Source: Shewanella intestini (GTDB taxonomy: Bacteria > Pseudomonadota > Gammaproteobacteria > Enterobacterales > Shewanellaceae). From it: a stretch of DNA of 64,000 nt. The translations under genes were made by a program, and so were the position numbers. Where the stretch lies: NCBI RefSeq assembly GCF_018221465.1, contig NZ_JAAIKR010000010.1:1-64000 (forward strand), written 5' to 3'. Every line of letters begins with the position of its first letter. The first letter of the stretch is position 1. The notes below the pieces were generated by a model, which saw only the letters and a list, made by a program, of their open reading frames with translations, did no database searches and was not told the origin of the DNA. This document shows, piece by piece, positions 36,331-46,421 of this stretch.

Positions 36331-37239
36331 ATGATAAATAACGCTAATTTGGCAGATATTCGCGCATTTGTGTTGATTGCACAATTGGGCAATTTAACCA
36401 AAGCTGCGCAGGCACTCAATGTGTCTCGCTCGCACGTGTCTCGGCAATTAAGCGCGTTAGAAAAATACCTTGGGGTCACCTTAGTTATTCGTACTACTCG
36501 CAGCATTAAGCTCACTCAAGCAGGTGAGCAACTGCTTGAACAAAGCCAGCAAGCGCTGAGTCAAATTGACCAAGCGCTATTAAGTACTATCGACAATAAC
36601 GACAACATGCGCGGTCATTTATCGATAAATTGTGTCGGTGGCCCAATTGGGGAAGATGTCATTAGCACCATAGTGAATGACTTTATGTTGCAACACCCTC
36701 ATATCAGCATTGACTTAGATTTCAGCAGTGAGCGAATTGACTTATTCAATGATGACTTTGATTTAGCCTTTAGAATGGGCACACTGGCTGATGCAGGCTT
36801 TATTGGCCGTAAGCTACTTGATATTGAAATGGTTACCCTTGCCAGCCCTGAATACTTGCGCTTACATTCAACCCCAACTGAGCCCAAAGAATTAGTTAAC
36901 CACCGCTGCATTACCGGCTCCGTGACCCATTGGCATTATCAACATTGCACTCAACCTCAAATAACGCAAGATGTGCAAGTCAAAGGACAGTTAACCTGTC
37001 GTAATGGTCGCACCTTGATAAATGGCGCACTCAAAGGCAATGGTATTATTAGGGTGCCATTAATGTATTGCCCCCATGAAGTGGCCAAAGGTGAGTTAGT
37101 GACATTACTGCCCCAATGGCAAATTAGCAGTGTGCCGTTTTACGCCATATTTCATCAAGATAAATACCAGCCTAAAAGGCTGCGCGCTTTTATCGACTTT
37201 TGCGTAAACGCATTTAATTCGCCGTTAAAATCGAGCTAA
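36331..37239 (+). CDS. LysR-family transcriptional regulator
   Basis: 302 residues. Helix-turn-helix about 8-65 (AAQALNVSRSHVSRQLSAL), followed by the PBP2-type domain. 46 bases behind the VOC gene and in the same direction. Confidence 0.87.
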   Translation: MINNANLADIRAFVLIAQLGNLTKAAQALNVSRSHVSRQLSALEKYLGVTLVIRTTRSIKLTQAGEQLLEQSQQALSQIDQALLSTIDNNDNMRGHLSINCVGGPIGEDVISTIVNDFMLQHPHISIDLDFSSERIDLFNDDFDLAFRMGTLADAGFIGRKLLDIEMVTLASPEYLRLHSTPTEPKELVNHRCITGSVTHWHYQHCTQPQITQDVQVKGQLTCRNGRTLINGALKGNGIIRVPLMYCPHEVAKGELVTLLPQWQISSVPFYAIFHQDKYQPKRLRAFIDFCVNAFNSPLKSS

Positions 37240-37387
37240 AACAGCCTAAAAAAACAACTAAAATCAGCTTCAACTTCCCCCATTAAACAGCACTATGCCC
37301 GGTCAAGTATCAACATAAAACCCACTCCTGTAATGAAGCGAGTAAATTTAACCAGCTACCTTGGCGATACTAAAATGCCAATAAATA

Positions 37388-37416
37388 ACAAGGGAAGCCA
37401 ATGACTTCCCTTGTTA
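37388..37416. terminator. Bidirectional terminator
   Basis: AACAAGGGAAG / CTTCCCTTGTT stem, loop CCAATGA, between convergent LysR and SDR genes. Confidence 0.8.
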
Positions 37417-37461
37417 ATTTTATTTTACTGTTCGCTTTAGTTTGTCAAAGAGCAACCATTT

Positions 37462-38181
37462 TTATGGTTCTTGACGCGTCGGCGCTAAAGCAATTTCACG
37501 AATACACACATTTTGTGGCTGCGCATAAGCAAAGCTAACCGCACGGGCAACATCATCAGGGGCTAATACGCCACCCATTTGTTGTTTCCAGCCATCGTAT
37601 CCTGCTTTAATTTCATCAGAAGTCGTGTGTGATAACAATTCAGTTTCAACCGCACCCGGGGCGATGGTTATCATACGCACATCGCTTGCGGCAACTTCTT
37701 CACGTACTGTTTCAGTAATCGCATGTACTGCGTATTTTGAACCACAATAAGCAGCATGATTAGCAAACGTTTTAAAACCAGCAATAGAGCTAATATTAAT
37801 AACCGTTCCTGTTTGACGTGCTTTCATTGATGCTAATACCGCTTGAATACCATTCAATAATCCCATGACATTCACGTCAAACATACGTTGGAATTCGCTG
37901 CTATCTTGGGTATCAATTTGGCCTAATAGCATTACCCCTGCGTTATTGATTAAACAATCAACAGCGCCAAATTGCGCTTCAGCTTTTGCAATGGCAGATT
38001 CAAAACTCGCTTTGTCAGTAACATCTACCGCTTCACACAAGGTATTAGGTAAATTAAGTGCGGTTAAACGCTCAACACGACGCGCTAATAATAATAACGG
38101 ATGACCTTCAGAGCTTAAACGACGCGCAATACTTTCACCAATACCTGAACTTGCACCTGTAATCACAACTAACTTTTTCAT
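37462..38181 (-). CDS. Short-chain dehydrogenase/reductase
   Basis: 239 residues. TGASSGIGESIA (NAD(P) binding, about 8-19), NNAG, the Ser/Tyr/Lys triad region SSIAGF...YCGSKYAVH (shown with gap) and typical length. Arg residues after beta-2 (ARRVERL) suggest NADP preference. Substrate unknown. Confidence 0.88.
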   Translation of the reverse strand: MKKLVVITGASSGIGESIARRLSSEGHPLLLLARRVERLTALNLPNTLCEAVDVTDKASFESAIAKAEAQFGAVDCLINNAGVMLLGQIDTQDSSEFQRMFDVNVMGLLNGIQAVLASMKARQTGTVINISSIAGFKTFANHAAYCGSKYAVHAITETVREEVAASDVRMITIAPGAVETELLSHTTSDEIKAGYDGWKQQMGGVLAPDDVARAVSFAYAQPQNVCIREIALAPTRQEP

Positions 38182-38487
38182 GTTTGACTCTCTTAATTTG
38201 CCCCGAAGGCGTTAATCGAAAATGCAATAATGACCGAGGTAAGTGCCGCGACCTATTGCCAATGTCATTATGATAGTAAAAACCACTTTGTTGATATATA
38301 CCCGCTAAGTTCACAAACTGTTGCTGTATAGCAACAATAAACTTAGCCATTGTGCAGCACTCACTCGTTGTGAATGACCATGATTCGATTTTAGTTGAAT
38401 GTGGTGCAATACGCGCGAACTTGGTGCTTGTCGTAAAACAAAGGTGTAAAATGCGCCTTTGTTGGTTTTTCTGTTTTAGGTTGTGTC

Positions 38488-40179
38488 ATGTCCCGCTCCG
38501 ATCCTTGTTTTAATCTTTTTAGCCAAGACATTGGTGAACTTTCACCACCTGACAAATTTACCTTTCCGTTTTATTACCAAGCGCACCCATTATGTCAAAT
38601 GGCGGCTGAGCAGTTGCAGCAACAATGGTTAACCCCTAATACCTGGCGACATAACTTTGGTCTAGATGAACACGATGCAAACCAACAAGCCATAAGTAAA
38701 ATGTTTGGCGTGTTAGTGGTACGTAACGCCCAAGGACAACTCGGTTTTTTAGCGGCATTTTCAGGTAAATTGGCAGAGCAAAATGTGCTAAAACCTTTTG
38801 TACCACCGGTTTTTGATATGCTGACACAAGGCAGCTTTTACACCACGCAATCTCAGCCAATTAACGCCATTAACCAACAGATACAACAGCTAGAAAGCAG
38901 TGAACAATTAACCCAACTGACTCAGCAACTCACCGATATCAATCAGCAAAGTGAACTAAAAATTAAGGCAAAACAACAAGAAATTGTTGAAGCAAGAAAA
39001 CAACGAAAAGCCCAACGTACAGCGGGAGAAGCCAATTTAACGGCGCTTGAATTTAAAACCTTGTCGATTGAAATGAGCCGCCAAAGCGTGCAGCAAAAAC
39101 ACGCCTTAGCAACACTAAAAGCCCAATGTCAGCTCGATATCAGCCAAGCCCAAACCCAGTTAAGCCAACTCACTGAGCAAATTAGCGCCCTTAAACAGCA
39201 ACGTAAACACTTATCCAATCGCTTGCAACATCAGCTTTTTGCCCAATATCAATTTGCTAACGCCCATGGTGAAATACGCGACTTAAACAGTATTTTTGCT
39301 GAAACAGCTAATCATATTCCACCCGCTGGTGCGGGTGAATGCGCCGCCCCTAAGCTGCTTAATTATGCCTATAACAACCAATATCAACCTATCGCTATGG
39401 CTGAATTTTGGTGGGGAAAAGCACCTAAGTCTGAAGTGAAAAAGCATAAAAACTTTTATCCGTCTTGCCACAGCAAGTGCCGACCTATTTTAACCCACAT
39501 GTTAGCAGGGCTTGCCGTTGACCCAGACCCATTGCTCATTAACACTGCGGCGGATAAAGACATTGAAATAGTCTATCAAGATGACGATATTGTGGTCATT
39601 AACAAACCTGCGGAGCTATTGTCGGTAGCAGGCAAAAAGATATCAGATTCAGTGCAAACAAGAATGAAGCAGCGCTTTGCACATGCCACTGGGCCGCTTA
39701 TTGTACATCGACTGGATATGTCTACCTCGGGATTGATGGTCATTGCGCTCACAAGCCAAGCCAATAAAGCCTTGGTACAACAATTTATTAATCGCACTGT
39801 CACTAAGCGTTATGTGGCGTTAATTGAAGGTGTACCCACTGCAACAGCTGGCGATATTTCGTTGCCACTGAGAGTAGATTTAGACGACAGACCAAAGCAA
39901 GTGGTGTGTTATGAACATGGTAAAACCGCGCAAACTCATTGGCAGTTACATAAGGTTATTGACGATAAAGCCTTGCTGCATCTATACCCTAAAACCGGGC
40001 GCACTCACCAACTGCGAATGCATTGTGCTCACCATGACGGGCTGGGATTACCCATAGTTGGGGATGATTTATACGGTACTCAAGCCACGCGATTACACTT
40101 ACATGCCCAGCAATTAAGTTTTCATCACCCAAGCAGTAATAAACCGCTGCATTTTGACGTACCAGCTGATTTTGAATAG
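38488..40179 (+). CDS. RluA-family pseudouridine synthase with long N-terminal extension
   Basis: 563 residues, about twice the usual RluA length. The N-terminal 150 residues form an unrecognised domain (residues 140-260 are a Gln-rich coiled coil with LTQQLTDINQQ), a Cys-containing segment sits around 290-340, and the catalytic RluA domain follows, with HRLDMSTSGL (catalytic Asp410), TGRTHQLRMHC and VGDDLYG. Likely an rRNA or tRNA uridine isomerase. The extension may guide substrate choice. No S4 domain seen. Confidence 0.87.
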   Translation: MSRSDPCFNLFSQDIGELSPPDKFTFPFYYQAHPLCQMAAEQLQQQWLTPNTWRHNFGLDEHDANQQAISKMFGVLVVRNAQGQLGFLAAFSGKLAEQNVLKPFVPPVFDMLTQGSFYTTQSQPINAINQQIQQLESSEQLTQLTQQLTDINQQSELKIKAKQQEIVEARKQRKAQRTAGEANLTALEFKTLSIEMSRQSVQQKHALATLKAQCQLDISQAQTQLSQLTEQISALKQQRKHLSNRLQHQLFAQYQFANAHGEIRDLNSIFAETANHIPPAGAGECAAPKLLNYAYNNQYQPIAMAEFWWGKAPKSEVKKHKNFYPSCHSKCRPILTHMLAGLAVDPDPLLINTAADKDIEIVYQDDDIVVINKPAELLSVAGKKISDSVQTRMKQRFAHATGPLIVHRLDMSTSGLMVIALTSQANKALVQQFINRTVTKRYVALIEGVPTATAGDISLPLRVDLDDRPKQVVCYEHGKTAQTHWQLHKVIDDKALLHLYPKTGRTHQLRMHCAHHDGLGLPIVGDDLYGTQATRLHLHAQQLSFHHPSSNKPLHFDVPADFE

Positions 40180-40194
40180 CGCGCTAAGCGTAAA

Positions 40195-40665
40195 TTAATC
40201 GGCTTGAATAGGCGCAAATTTGGCTTGGGTTAAGGTAGCTAAATCTTGTGGGGCTAATTCAATCTCTAGGCCGCGGCGACCTGCGCTCACGTGCATCGTC
40301 GCAAACGGCTCAGCACTATCATCAATCACCGTTGTTAAGCGCTTTTTTTGTCCTAGTGGGCTAACACCGCCTAAGACATATCCGGTGGTACGTTCCACTT
40401 GTGCCGGTTCAGCCATTTGTACTTTTTTTACGCCAACCGCTTTAGCAATGCGCTTTAAATTTAATGACGACGACACTGGCACAATGGCGACAACTAATTG
40501 CTGGGTATCGGTTTTCACCACTAAGGTTTTAAATACTTGTTGAGGATTAACCCCAAGTTTTTCAGCCGCTTCCAGTCCATAAGATTGCGCTTGCGTGTCA
40601 TGTTGATATTCATGAATGGTAAAGGCGATTTTACTGCGTTTTGCCGCGATTATTGCTGGAGTCAT
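40195..40665 (-). CDS. ybaK: Cys-tRNA(Pro)/Cys-tRNA(Cys) deacylase YbaK
   Basis: 156 residues, full length. Begins with the insertion-domain-like fold TIHEYQHD, then PQQVFKTLVVKTD and GGVSPLGQKKRLTTVIDD, the YbaK/ProX deacylase hallmarks that edit mischarged Cys-tRNA(Pro). Ends 15 bases from the convergent RluA gene. Confidence 0.9.
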   Translation of the reverse strand: MTPAIIAAKRSKIAFTIHEYQHDTQAQSYGLEAAEKLGVNPQQVFKTLVVKTDTQQLVVAIVPVSSSLNLKRIAKAVGVKKVQMAEPAQVERTTGYVLGGVSPLGQKKRLTTVIDDSAEPFATMHVSAGRRGLEIELAPQDLATLTQAKFAPIQAD

Positions 40666-40746
40666 AATGAATAATTTAACCTGATAAGTAACAACATAAT
40701 GAAAATCAAGACAACCACATTCATTTTAGTTCAATAGTCGCATGAG

Positions 40747-41259
40747 CTAATCAAGCAATGTGTGATTGACTTTATACCTTAAAACAACCTTATTTTCTAA
40801 ACTGAGCTGCGACTCTAATTTTCCACCATTAGCAATAATTGCTTTTGATGACGCAAGATTATGTTGATAACAATGAATGTGGATCTCATTAATGCCCATT
40901 TTGACTAACTCGGCAATGGATAACCCTATTAACTGCTTCCCTAGCCCTTGATGACGATAGCTTGGGCGAATACCCAAACCAATATGTCCTCCACAACGGC
41001 GAATTTGTGCATTAAGTGTGTGGCGCAAGTTGGTTACACCAATAATTTCGCCATTGTCTACTAGCCATAATGTCGAACTTGGTACATAACCTTGAGGTAA
41101 ATTCTTACCATGATGAAAATCAGCTAACTTAGCCAATAGTTTTTCAAAGTCACTACAATCAAAATCGAGTGGAAACGGATACCCTTCTTCATCGCCTAAT
41201 TCTTCAATATAGCGCTGATAACTTGCTTGAAAATCCATGTTTGGGATAATTAATTCCAT
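40747..41259 (-). CDS. GNAT-family N-acetyltransferase
   Basis: 170 residues. LGIRPSYRHQGLGKQLIGLSIA carries the Q/R-x-x-G-x-G/A acetyl-CoA loop (written here split: LGIRPSYRHQGLGKQL and IGLSIA), followed by the usual late Asn/Glu strand ANGGKLE. Resembles YitI-like acetyltransferases. Separated by 21 bases from a LysR gene in the same direction. Confidence 0.85.
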   Translation of the reverse strand: MELIIPNMDFQASYQRYIEELGDEEGYPFPLDFDCSDFEKLLAKLADFHHGKNLPQGYVPSSTLWLVDNGEIIGVTNLRHTLNAQIRRCGGHIGLGIRPSYRHQGLGKQLIGLSIAELVKMGINEIHIHCYQHNLASSKAIIANGGKLESQLSLENKVVLRYKVNHTLLD

Positions 41260-41280
41260 TTAACATCCTTTAAAGCTAGT

Positions 41281-42228
41281 TTATTTATTATCACTTTTCT
41301 CAGGGCGCGTTATATAGTCTGGGTACTCAAGTACCTTACCTTGCAGATCTTCAAATAATGATTGGTAGAGAAACTCGGTAAACACACGGTATTTTCGCGG
41401 AATATACTCTCGTTGCGGCATGCTTAAGGTTAATAAATGCTGTTTCATGGGGAAGTCAGATAACACCGTCACTAATCGTCCGTCGCTAATAGCATCATCG
41501 GCAATCACTTCTGACAGTGCTGCAATCCCTAACCCTTCAATCGCAGCTTCACGCAATAACGTAATATTATTGGTTGTCAGTTGTGATTTTGGGGCAATCG
41601 TCACCCAGCGTTTACCGTCAAATAACGTCCAGTTTGCGTCGGTACTTGGCGCTGAATGTCGAATAGCTTGATGTTGATTCAACTCCTCTGGCGTTGTAGG
41701 CGTACCATGCAAGGCTAAATAAGCTGGGCTGGCCATCAATAGTTTTGGTGTATTAAGCAACGCATAACATTGTAAACTCTCGTCTTTTTTCTCGGAGATT
41801 TGGATCAGCATATCGACCCCTTCGCCAATAACATCAATCTTACGATTCGTTAATTCAGCATCAATGGTAATTTGCGGGTATTCATTTAAAAAGCGTGCAA
41901 AAACCGGCGCAAAATACAGCTGGCCTAATTCAATGGGGCATATAATCTTTAAATGCCCCGACACATTGTGTTGACTGGCACTGAGTTGGTCTTGGGCATT
42001 TTGAAGATCTAACAAAATCCGCTTAACCCGATGATAATAATTTGCCCCCGCTTCGGTCAGCTTTAATGCCCGGGTAGTGCGATACAACAATTGCACGCCA
42101 GCGTCGGCTTCTAATTCTGCTATCTTTCTACTTACTGTTGCCTTTGTCAGTCCTAACACGTGAGCAGCTTTAGTAAAGCTACCTTGTTGAACCACTTGAG
42201 CAAACATTTGTACTCGATTCAAATCCAT
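41281..42228 (-). CDS. LysR-family transcriptional regulator of the efflux pair
   Basis: 315 residues. Helix-turn-helix about 3-60 with AAHVLGLTKATVSRKIAEL; PBP2-type effector domain; YafC/CrgA group. Divergent from the emrAB-like pair with 111 bases between, the standard arrangement for a local activator/repressor. The GNAT gene lies immediately downstream. Confidence 0.87.
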   Translation of the reverse strand: MDLNRVQMFAQVVQQGSFTKAAHVLGLTKATVSRKIAELEADAGVQLLYRTTRALKLTEAGANYYHRVKRILLDLQNAQDQLSASQHNVSGHLKIICPIELGQLYFAPVFARFLNEYPQITIDAELTNRKIDVIGEGVDMLIQISEKKDESLQCYALLNTPKLLMASPAYLALHGTPTTPEELNQHQAIRHSAPSTDANWTLFDGKRWVTIAPKSQLTTNNITLLREAAIEGLGIAALSEVIADDAISDGRLVTVLSDFPMKQHLLTLSMPQREYIPRKYRVFTEFLYQSLFEDLQGKVLEYPDYITRPEKSDNK

Positions 42229-42339
42229 ATTGTTACACCAGAAAAACAGTGGGTCACATTTTAACTATCTAATCAACTTATTGAAACAGTAGTAAAATAT
42301 ACATCTATAATCAAGAGGCAGTTTATTGGAGAGCCTTTA

Positions 42340-43404
42340 ATGTCTAAAAGTAAAATGTTTGTCGGTATCCCATTAATCGTGTTAGCCGTGTTGGCTAGCG
42401 GTTACTACTGGTGGACCCATGTACGTAATTTTGAATCCACGGATAATGCTTATATTGAAGCTGATATTTCTAATATCAGTATTAAAGTCCCCGGTTATGT
42501 CACCAAGACGTTTGTCAGTGACAACCAACACGTCAGCAAAGGTGAGTTGCTTGCCCAGCTTGAAGATAATCAATATCAAGCCAAAGTAGCCCAAAGCCAA
42601 GCAGCATTAACCAGTGCCCAAGCTCAGCTCAGTACATTAGTGGCTAAAGTAGACTTACAGCGCGCGGTGATTACCCAAGCTAACGCCAGTGTTTCAGCTG
42701 CTCAAGCAGGCAGTTTGCGCGCTAAACAGCAGCTGGCAAGGGCAAGTCAGTTGAAAAAGAAAAACTACAGTTCACAAGATGCGGTAGATGAAGCGCAAAC
42801 TGGCTTTCAGTCAGCAATGGCACATGTTGATGAAGCGAAAGCAGCATTGGTAGCCAAACAACGTGAGCTCACTGTGTATAACGCTCAATTGGCTGAAGCA
42901 GATGCCAGTGTTGAGCAAGCAAAAGCAGGCTTAGCCTTAGCTAAAATTCAGTTAAATGACACAAAAATTGTCGCGCCATTTAGCGGTATCATTGGCAAAC
43001 GCGGCGCCCATGAAGGGCAATATGTGCAGCCAGGCCAAGCTATTTATAGCCTAGTGCCAGATCATGCCATTTGGATAACCGCCAATTTTAAAGAAACTCA
43101 AATTGCTGATATGCAAGTAGGTCAACCTGTCACCATTGAATTAGATGCTTATTCAAATGAATCATTCACTGGTGTCGTTGATAGCTTATCTCCTGCTTCT
43201 GGCGCTAAATTCAGTTTATTACCCGCTGAAAATGCGACGGGTAACTTCACTAAAATTGTTCAGCGTATTCCGGTTCGGATTAAGTTCAATCACCTGCATG
43301 ACACAACATCGACCAACATCAGACTGCTTCCTGGATTAAGTGCACTTGTTAAAGTGGATGTTTCAAGTGGTGTAATCAATGACTCTGCAAAGGCTAATCC
43401 ATAA
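42340..43404 (+). CDS. emrA: EmrA-type HlyD-family periplasmic adaptor
   Basis: 354 residues. N-terminal membrane segment (about 7-24), then biotinyl-lipoyl-like lobes split by a long alpha-helical hairpin (about 80-200, ALTSAQAQLSTLVAKVDLQ type) and a C-terminal beta-barrel with FSGIIGKRGAHEGQYVQPG. It would link an inner-membrane MFS pump to TolC. TAATG overlap with the next gene. TTGGAG lies 9 bases upstream of the ATG. Confidence 0.9.
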   Translation: MSKSKMFVGIPLIVLAVLASGYYWWTHVRNFESTDNAYIEADISNISIKVPGYVTKTFVSDNQHVSKGELLAQLEDNQYQAKVAQSQAALTSAQAQLSTLVAKVDLQRAVITQANASVSAAQAGSLRAKQQLARASQLKKKNYSSQDAVDEAQTGFQSAMAHVDEAKAALVAKQRELTVYNAQLAEADASVEQAKAGLALAKIQLNDTKIVAPFSGIIGKRGAHEGQYVQPGQAIYSLVPDHAIWITANFKETQIADMQVGQPVTIELDAYSNESFTGVVDSLSPASGAKFSLLPAENATGNFTKIVQRIPVRIKFNHLHDTTSTNIRLLPGLSALVKVDVSSGVINDSAKANP

Positions 43405-44987
43405 TGACGGCTGCGGTTAACGACACTTCAGGTAACGCCGAAGTTGTCATTCCAGGTAGTCGCCGAGCATGGATTGCGGTTATTGGTGGCTTAATTGGTG
43501 CATTTATGGCGATTTTAGATATTCAAATCACGAATGCGTCAATGAAGGAAATTCAAGGTGGATTAGGGGCAACATTAGAAGAAGGCTCGTGGATTGCTAC
43601 GGCTTATTTAGTCGCAGAAATGATAGCAATTCCACTTTCTGGCTGGCTCAGTAAAGGGCTCGATATGCGCCGCTACCTGTTGTGGAACAGTGCTATTTTT
43701 ATTCTAGCGTCTTTACTGTGCTCTATCTCATGGAACCTAGAGTCAATGATTGTCTTTCGGGCTATGCAAGGGTTCTTTGGCGGGGCATTAATCCCGATGG
43801 CGTTTCGGTTAATTCTGGAATACTTACCTGAAGCAAAACGCCCTGTGGGTATGGCTTTATTTGGTGTAACCGTAACCTTTGCGCCCTCCATTGGCCCCAC
43901 ATTAGGTGGATGGTTAACTCAAGAGTTTAGTTGGCATTATCTGTTTTATATTAATGTCGTACCAGGCGTGATAGTTATGCTCATGCTGTCTTATGGATTA
44001 ATTAAAAAGCCGATAGATTGGGCTGAACTTAAAAATGTCAGTATCGCCAGTGTGGTCACCATGGCTTTGGGCATGGGTTGTTTAGAAGTGGTACTTGAAG
44101 AAGGTAACCGTAAAGATTGGTTTGGCTCAGATCTCATTCGCAACTTGGCGATTGTTTCAGCGGTAAATATTGTTATCTTTATCTATTTACAGCTCAATAA
44201 ATCCAACCCTTTGGTTAATTTAAGATTACTTAAAAACCGCGATTTTGCCTTATCAACACTGGCCTACTTTCTATTAGGGTTAGCCTTGTTTTCATCGATT
44301 TATATCGTGCCTTTGTATTTGTCACAAATTCAATTATATAGTGCGATGGAAATAGGCGAGGTATTAATGTGGCTTGGATTTCCGCAGCTATTAATATTGC
44401 CATTTATGCCTAAACTCATGCAGCGCTTTGATAATCGCTACCTTGCAGGTTTTGGTTTTTTCATGCTGGGTGTGAGCTATTACATGAATAGCCACATGAC
44501 CGCTGATTTTGCCGGGCCGCAACTCATTGCATCAATGGTTGTTAGGGCGATTGGACAACCGTTTATTATGGTGCCCATTGGTATGTTGGCAACAGCGCAT
44601 TTACGTAAAGACGAAAATGCCTCTGCCTCTACCGTATTAAATGTTATCCGTAATTTAGGCGGTGCATTTGGCATTGCATTGGTGGCAACCTTATCTGACA
44701 ACCTTAGTCGCACCCATTTAGCACATATTAAAGAATCCATTCCGGCGGTGAATGCCATGGCGACCCAGTATTTGTCTGACACGGCTGGCGTACTGCAAAT
44801 GGCGGGTTCAGACGCGGTTACAGCGCATAATCAAGCATCGACGTTGTTAGGCAACATGATGGCTAAACAAGCGTATATTCAAGCTTATAATGATGTGTTT
44901 TTAATTATGTCTGCACTGTTAATGGTGGCGGTTTTGTCGGTATTAATGATCCGCAAGCCAGAAGTAAAAGCGCCAACGAAAGCGTAA
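43404..44987 (+). CDS. emrB: EmrB-type DHA2-family (14-TM) drug efflux transporter
   Basis: 527 residues with about 14 membrane segments. FMAILDIQITNASMKEIQGG and the WIATAYLVAEMIAIPLSGWL region are the DHA2/EmrB hallmarks, and RAMQGFFGGALIPM is the motif-C area. Proton-driven export of hydrophobic toxins with EmrA. Start overlaps the emrA stop. A terminator follows. Confidence 0.92.
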   Translation: MTAAVNDTSGNAEVVIPGSRRAWIAVIGGLIGAFMAILDIQITNASMKEIQGGLGATLEEGSWIATAYLVAEMIAIPLSGWLSKGLDMRRYLLWNSAIFILASLLCSISWNLESMIVFRAMQGFFGGALIPMAFRLILEYLPEAKRPVGMALFGVTVTFAPSIGPTLGGWLTQEFSWHYLFYINVVPGVIVMLMLSYGLIKKPIDWAELKNVSIASVVTMALGMGCLEVVLEEGNRKDWFGSDLIRNLAIVSAVNIVIFIYLQLNKSNPLVNLRLLKNRDFALSTLAYFLLGLALFSSIYIVPLYLSQIQLYSAMEIGEVLMWLGFPQLLILPFMPKLMQRFDNRYLAGFGFFMLGVSYYMNSHMTADFAGPQLIASMVVRAIGQPFIMVPIGMLATAHLRKDENASASTVLNVIRNLGGAFGIALVATLSDNLSRTHLAHIKESIPAVNAMATQYLSDTAGVLQMAGSDAVTAHNQASTLLGNMMAKQAYIQAYNDVFLIMSALLMVAVLSVLMIRKPEVKAPTKA

Positions 44988-45070
44988 CGAAAGCAGCGTT
45001 CAAGCGAGTCTATTGCTAGCAACCATAAAAACGGCTGCCAATGTTTAGATTAATGAAGGCTTAATTGAGC

Positions 45071-45106
45071 CATAAAAAAAGCGACCGAATCGTCGCTTTT
45101 TTTATG
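45071..45106. terminator. Bidirectional terminator
   Basis: AAAAAAAGCGAC / GTCGCTTTTTTT, between emrB and the convergent ndh. Confidence 0.88.
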
Positions 45107-45131
45107 GCTACTCTGACCCACTTTTATACTG

Positions 45132-46421
45132 TTACCACAATTTTAACTGTGGACGCAACAAGCGGTTTAGACCATGGATTAGTAAAATCATTGTTCCTTT
45201 AAATGGGCCATGAAGCGCCAAAATATGCCGACGATACAAAGAGGCATACACAAAGCGTGCAGGTGAACCTGCTAACTGCAAACCACCATGGAAGAATGAG
45301 AACATGTTACCGATAGTGTTAAAGTGCGCAAGGTTAACAAAACTGCCTAAATCTTTATAAACATACCTCTCCAGCTTTGCATTTGGGTCTTCGAGTAAGC
45401 GAATTAAGTTAGTGCCAATCATCAGCGCCACTTGGCGAGCGGTTTGACCTCTTGCAGGTAAAAAACTGCCATCTTGCTGCGGAATGCAGGCACAATCACC
45501 AAAGGTAAATATCCGCTCATCTGACAACGTTCTCCCCGTATCAGCAGCCATCAATTGATTGGCTCGGTTTACCGCTAAGCCAAATGTCGATAATACTTCT
45601 GGCGCTTTAACTCCTGCAGCCCAAATCACCAGATCCGCTTCGATAAACTGATCACTTTTGGTGGTTAAACCTTGCTTAGTGACTTCGGTCACCAGGGTAT
45701 TGGTCGAGACATTAATGCCAATATCCACTAATTTGTCGTATACGGCCTTTCTCAATTCCGATTGTGGTAATGCAGGCATCACCGAATCTGACGCTTCAAC
45801 AAGGGTTAAATCCAACAGATCTTGTTCCAATTGATAGCCGTATTTTCGCAACATTTGCGCCATTTGATGCAACTCTGCCGCCATTTCAACACCGGTTGCA
45901 CCCGCACCGACGACCGCCACTTTCATCTTGCCTTGTTGCTGGCCATTGGCGTGCTGCATAAATTGATGTTGAATGCGTTCGCGCAGGATCATTGCTTGTT
46001 CGGTTAGATCCAAGGTGAAGGCATGCTCTTTTACGCCTGGAATACCAAAGTCATTACTAATGCCACCAATTCCAATCACCAGATAATCGTAATCGATACG
46101 GCGCTCTTCTAGCACGAGGCGGCCATCGGCACTGTGCAGTGGTGCCAGTATAATTTGCCGGTTTTCGCGATCGATACCCGTTAACGCGCCTCGTTGGTAA
46201 ATGTAGCCATTGTTAGAGCCATGCACTTGATAAGCGACGGCATTAGTGCCTTCGTCTAAACTCCCCGTTGCCAGCTCATGTAACAGGGGTTTCCAAATAT
46301 GGTGATTACAGATATCTACCAACGTGATTTCTGCTTTACCGGCTTTACCAAGGCGTTTGCCAATTTTGGTAATTAACTCCATACCGCCGGCACCGCCGCC
46401 GACGACAACAATCTTATTCAT
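45132..46421 (-). CDS. ndh: Type II NADH dehydrogenase (NDH-2)
   Basis: 429 residues. FAD Rossmann motif VVGGGAGGME (5-14), NADH Rossmann motif VVGAGATGVEMA (about 172), and a C-terminal amphipathic membrane-binding region. It feeds electrons from NADH to quinones without proton pumping. KPLLHELATGSLD and QTARQVALMIGTNL are conserved NDH-2 blocks. Monocistronic. Confidence 0.94.
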   Translation of the reverse strand: MNKIVVVGGGAGGMELITKIGKRLGKAGKAEITLVDICNHHIWKPLLHELATGSLDEGTNAVAYQVHGSNNGYIYQRGALTGIDRENRQIILAPLHSADGRLVLEERRIDYDYLVIGIGGISNDFGIPGVKEHAFTLDLTEQAMILRERIQHQFMQHANGQQQGKMKVAVVGAGATGVEMAAELHQMAQMLRKYGYQLEQDLLDLTLVEASDSVMPALPQSELRKAVYDKLVDIGINVSTNTLVTEVTKQGLTTKSDQFIEADLVIWAAGVKAPEVLSTFGLAVNRANQLMAADTGRTLSDERIFTFGDCACIPQQDGSFLPARGQTARQVALMIGTNLIRLLEDPNAKLERYVYKDLGSFVNLAHFNTIGNMFSFFHGGLQLAGSPARFVYASLYRRHILALHGPFKGTMILLIHGLNRLLRPQLKLW

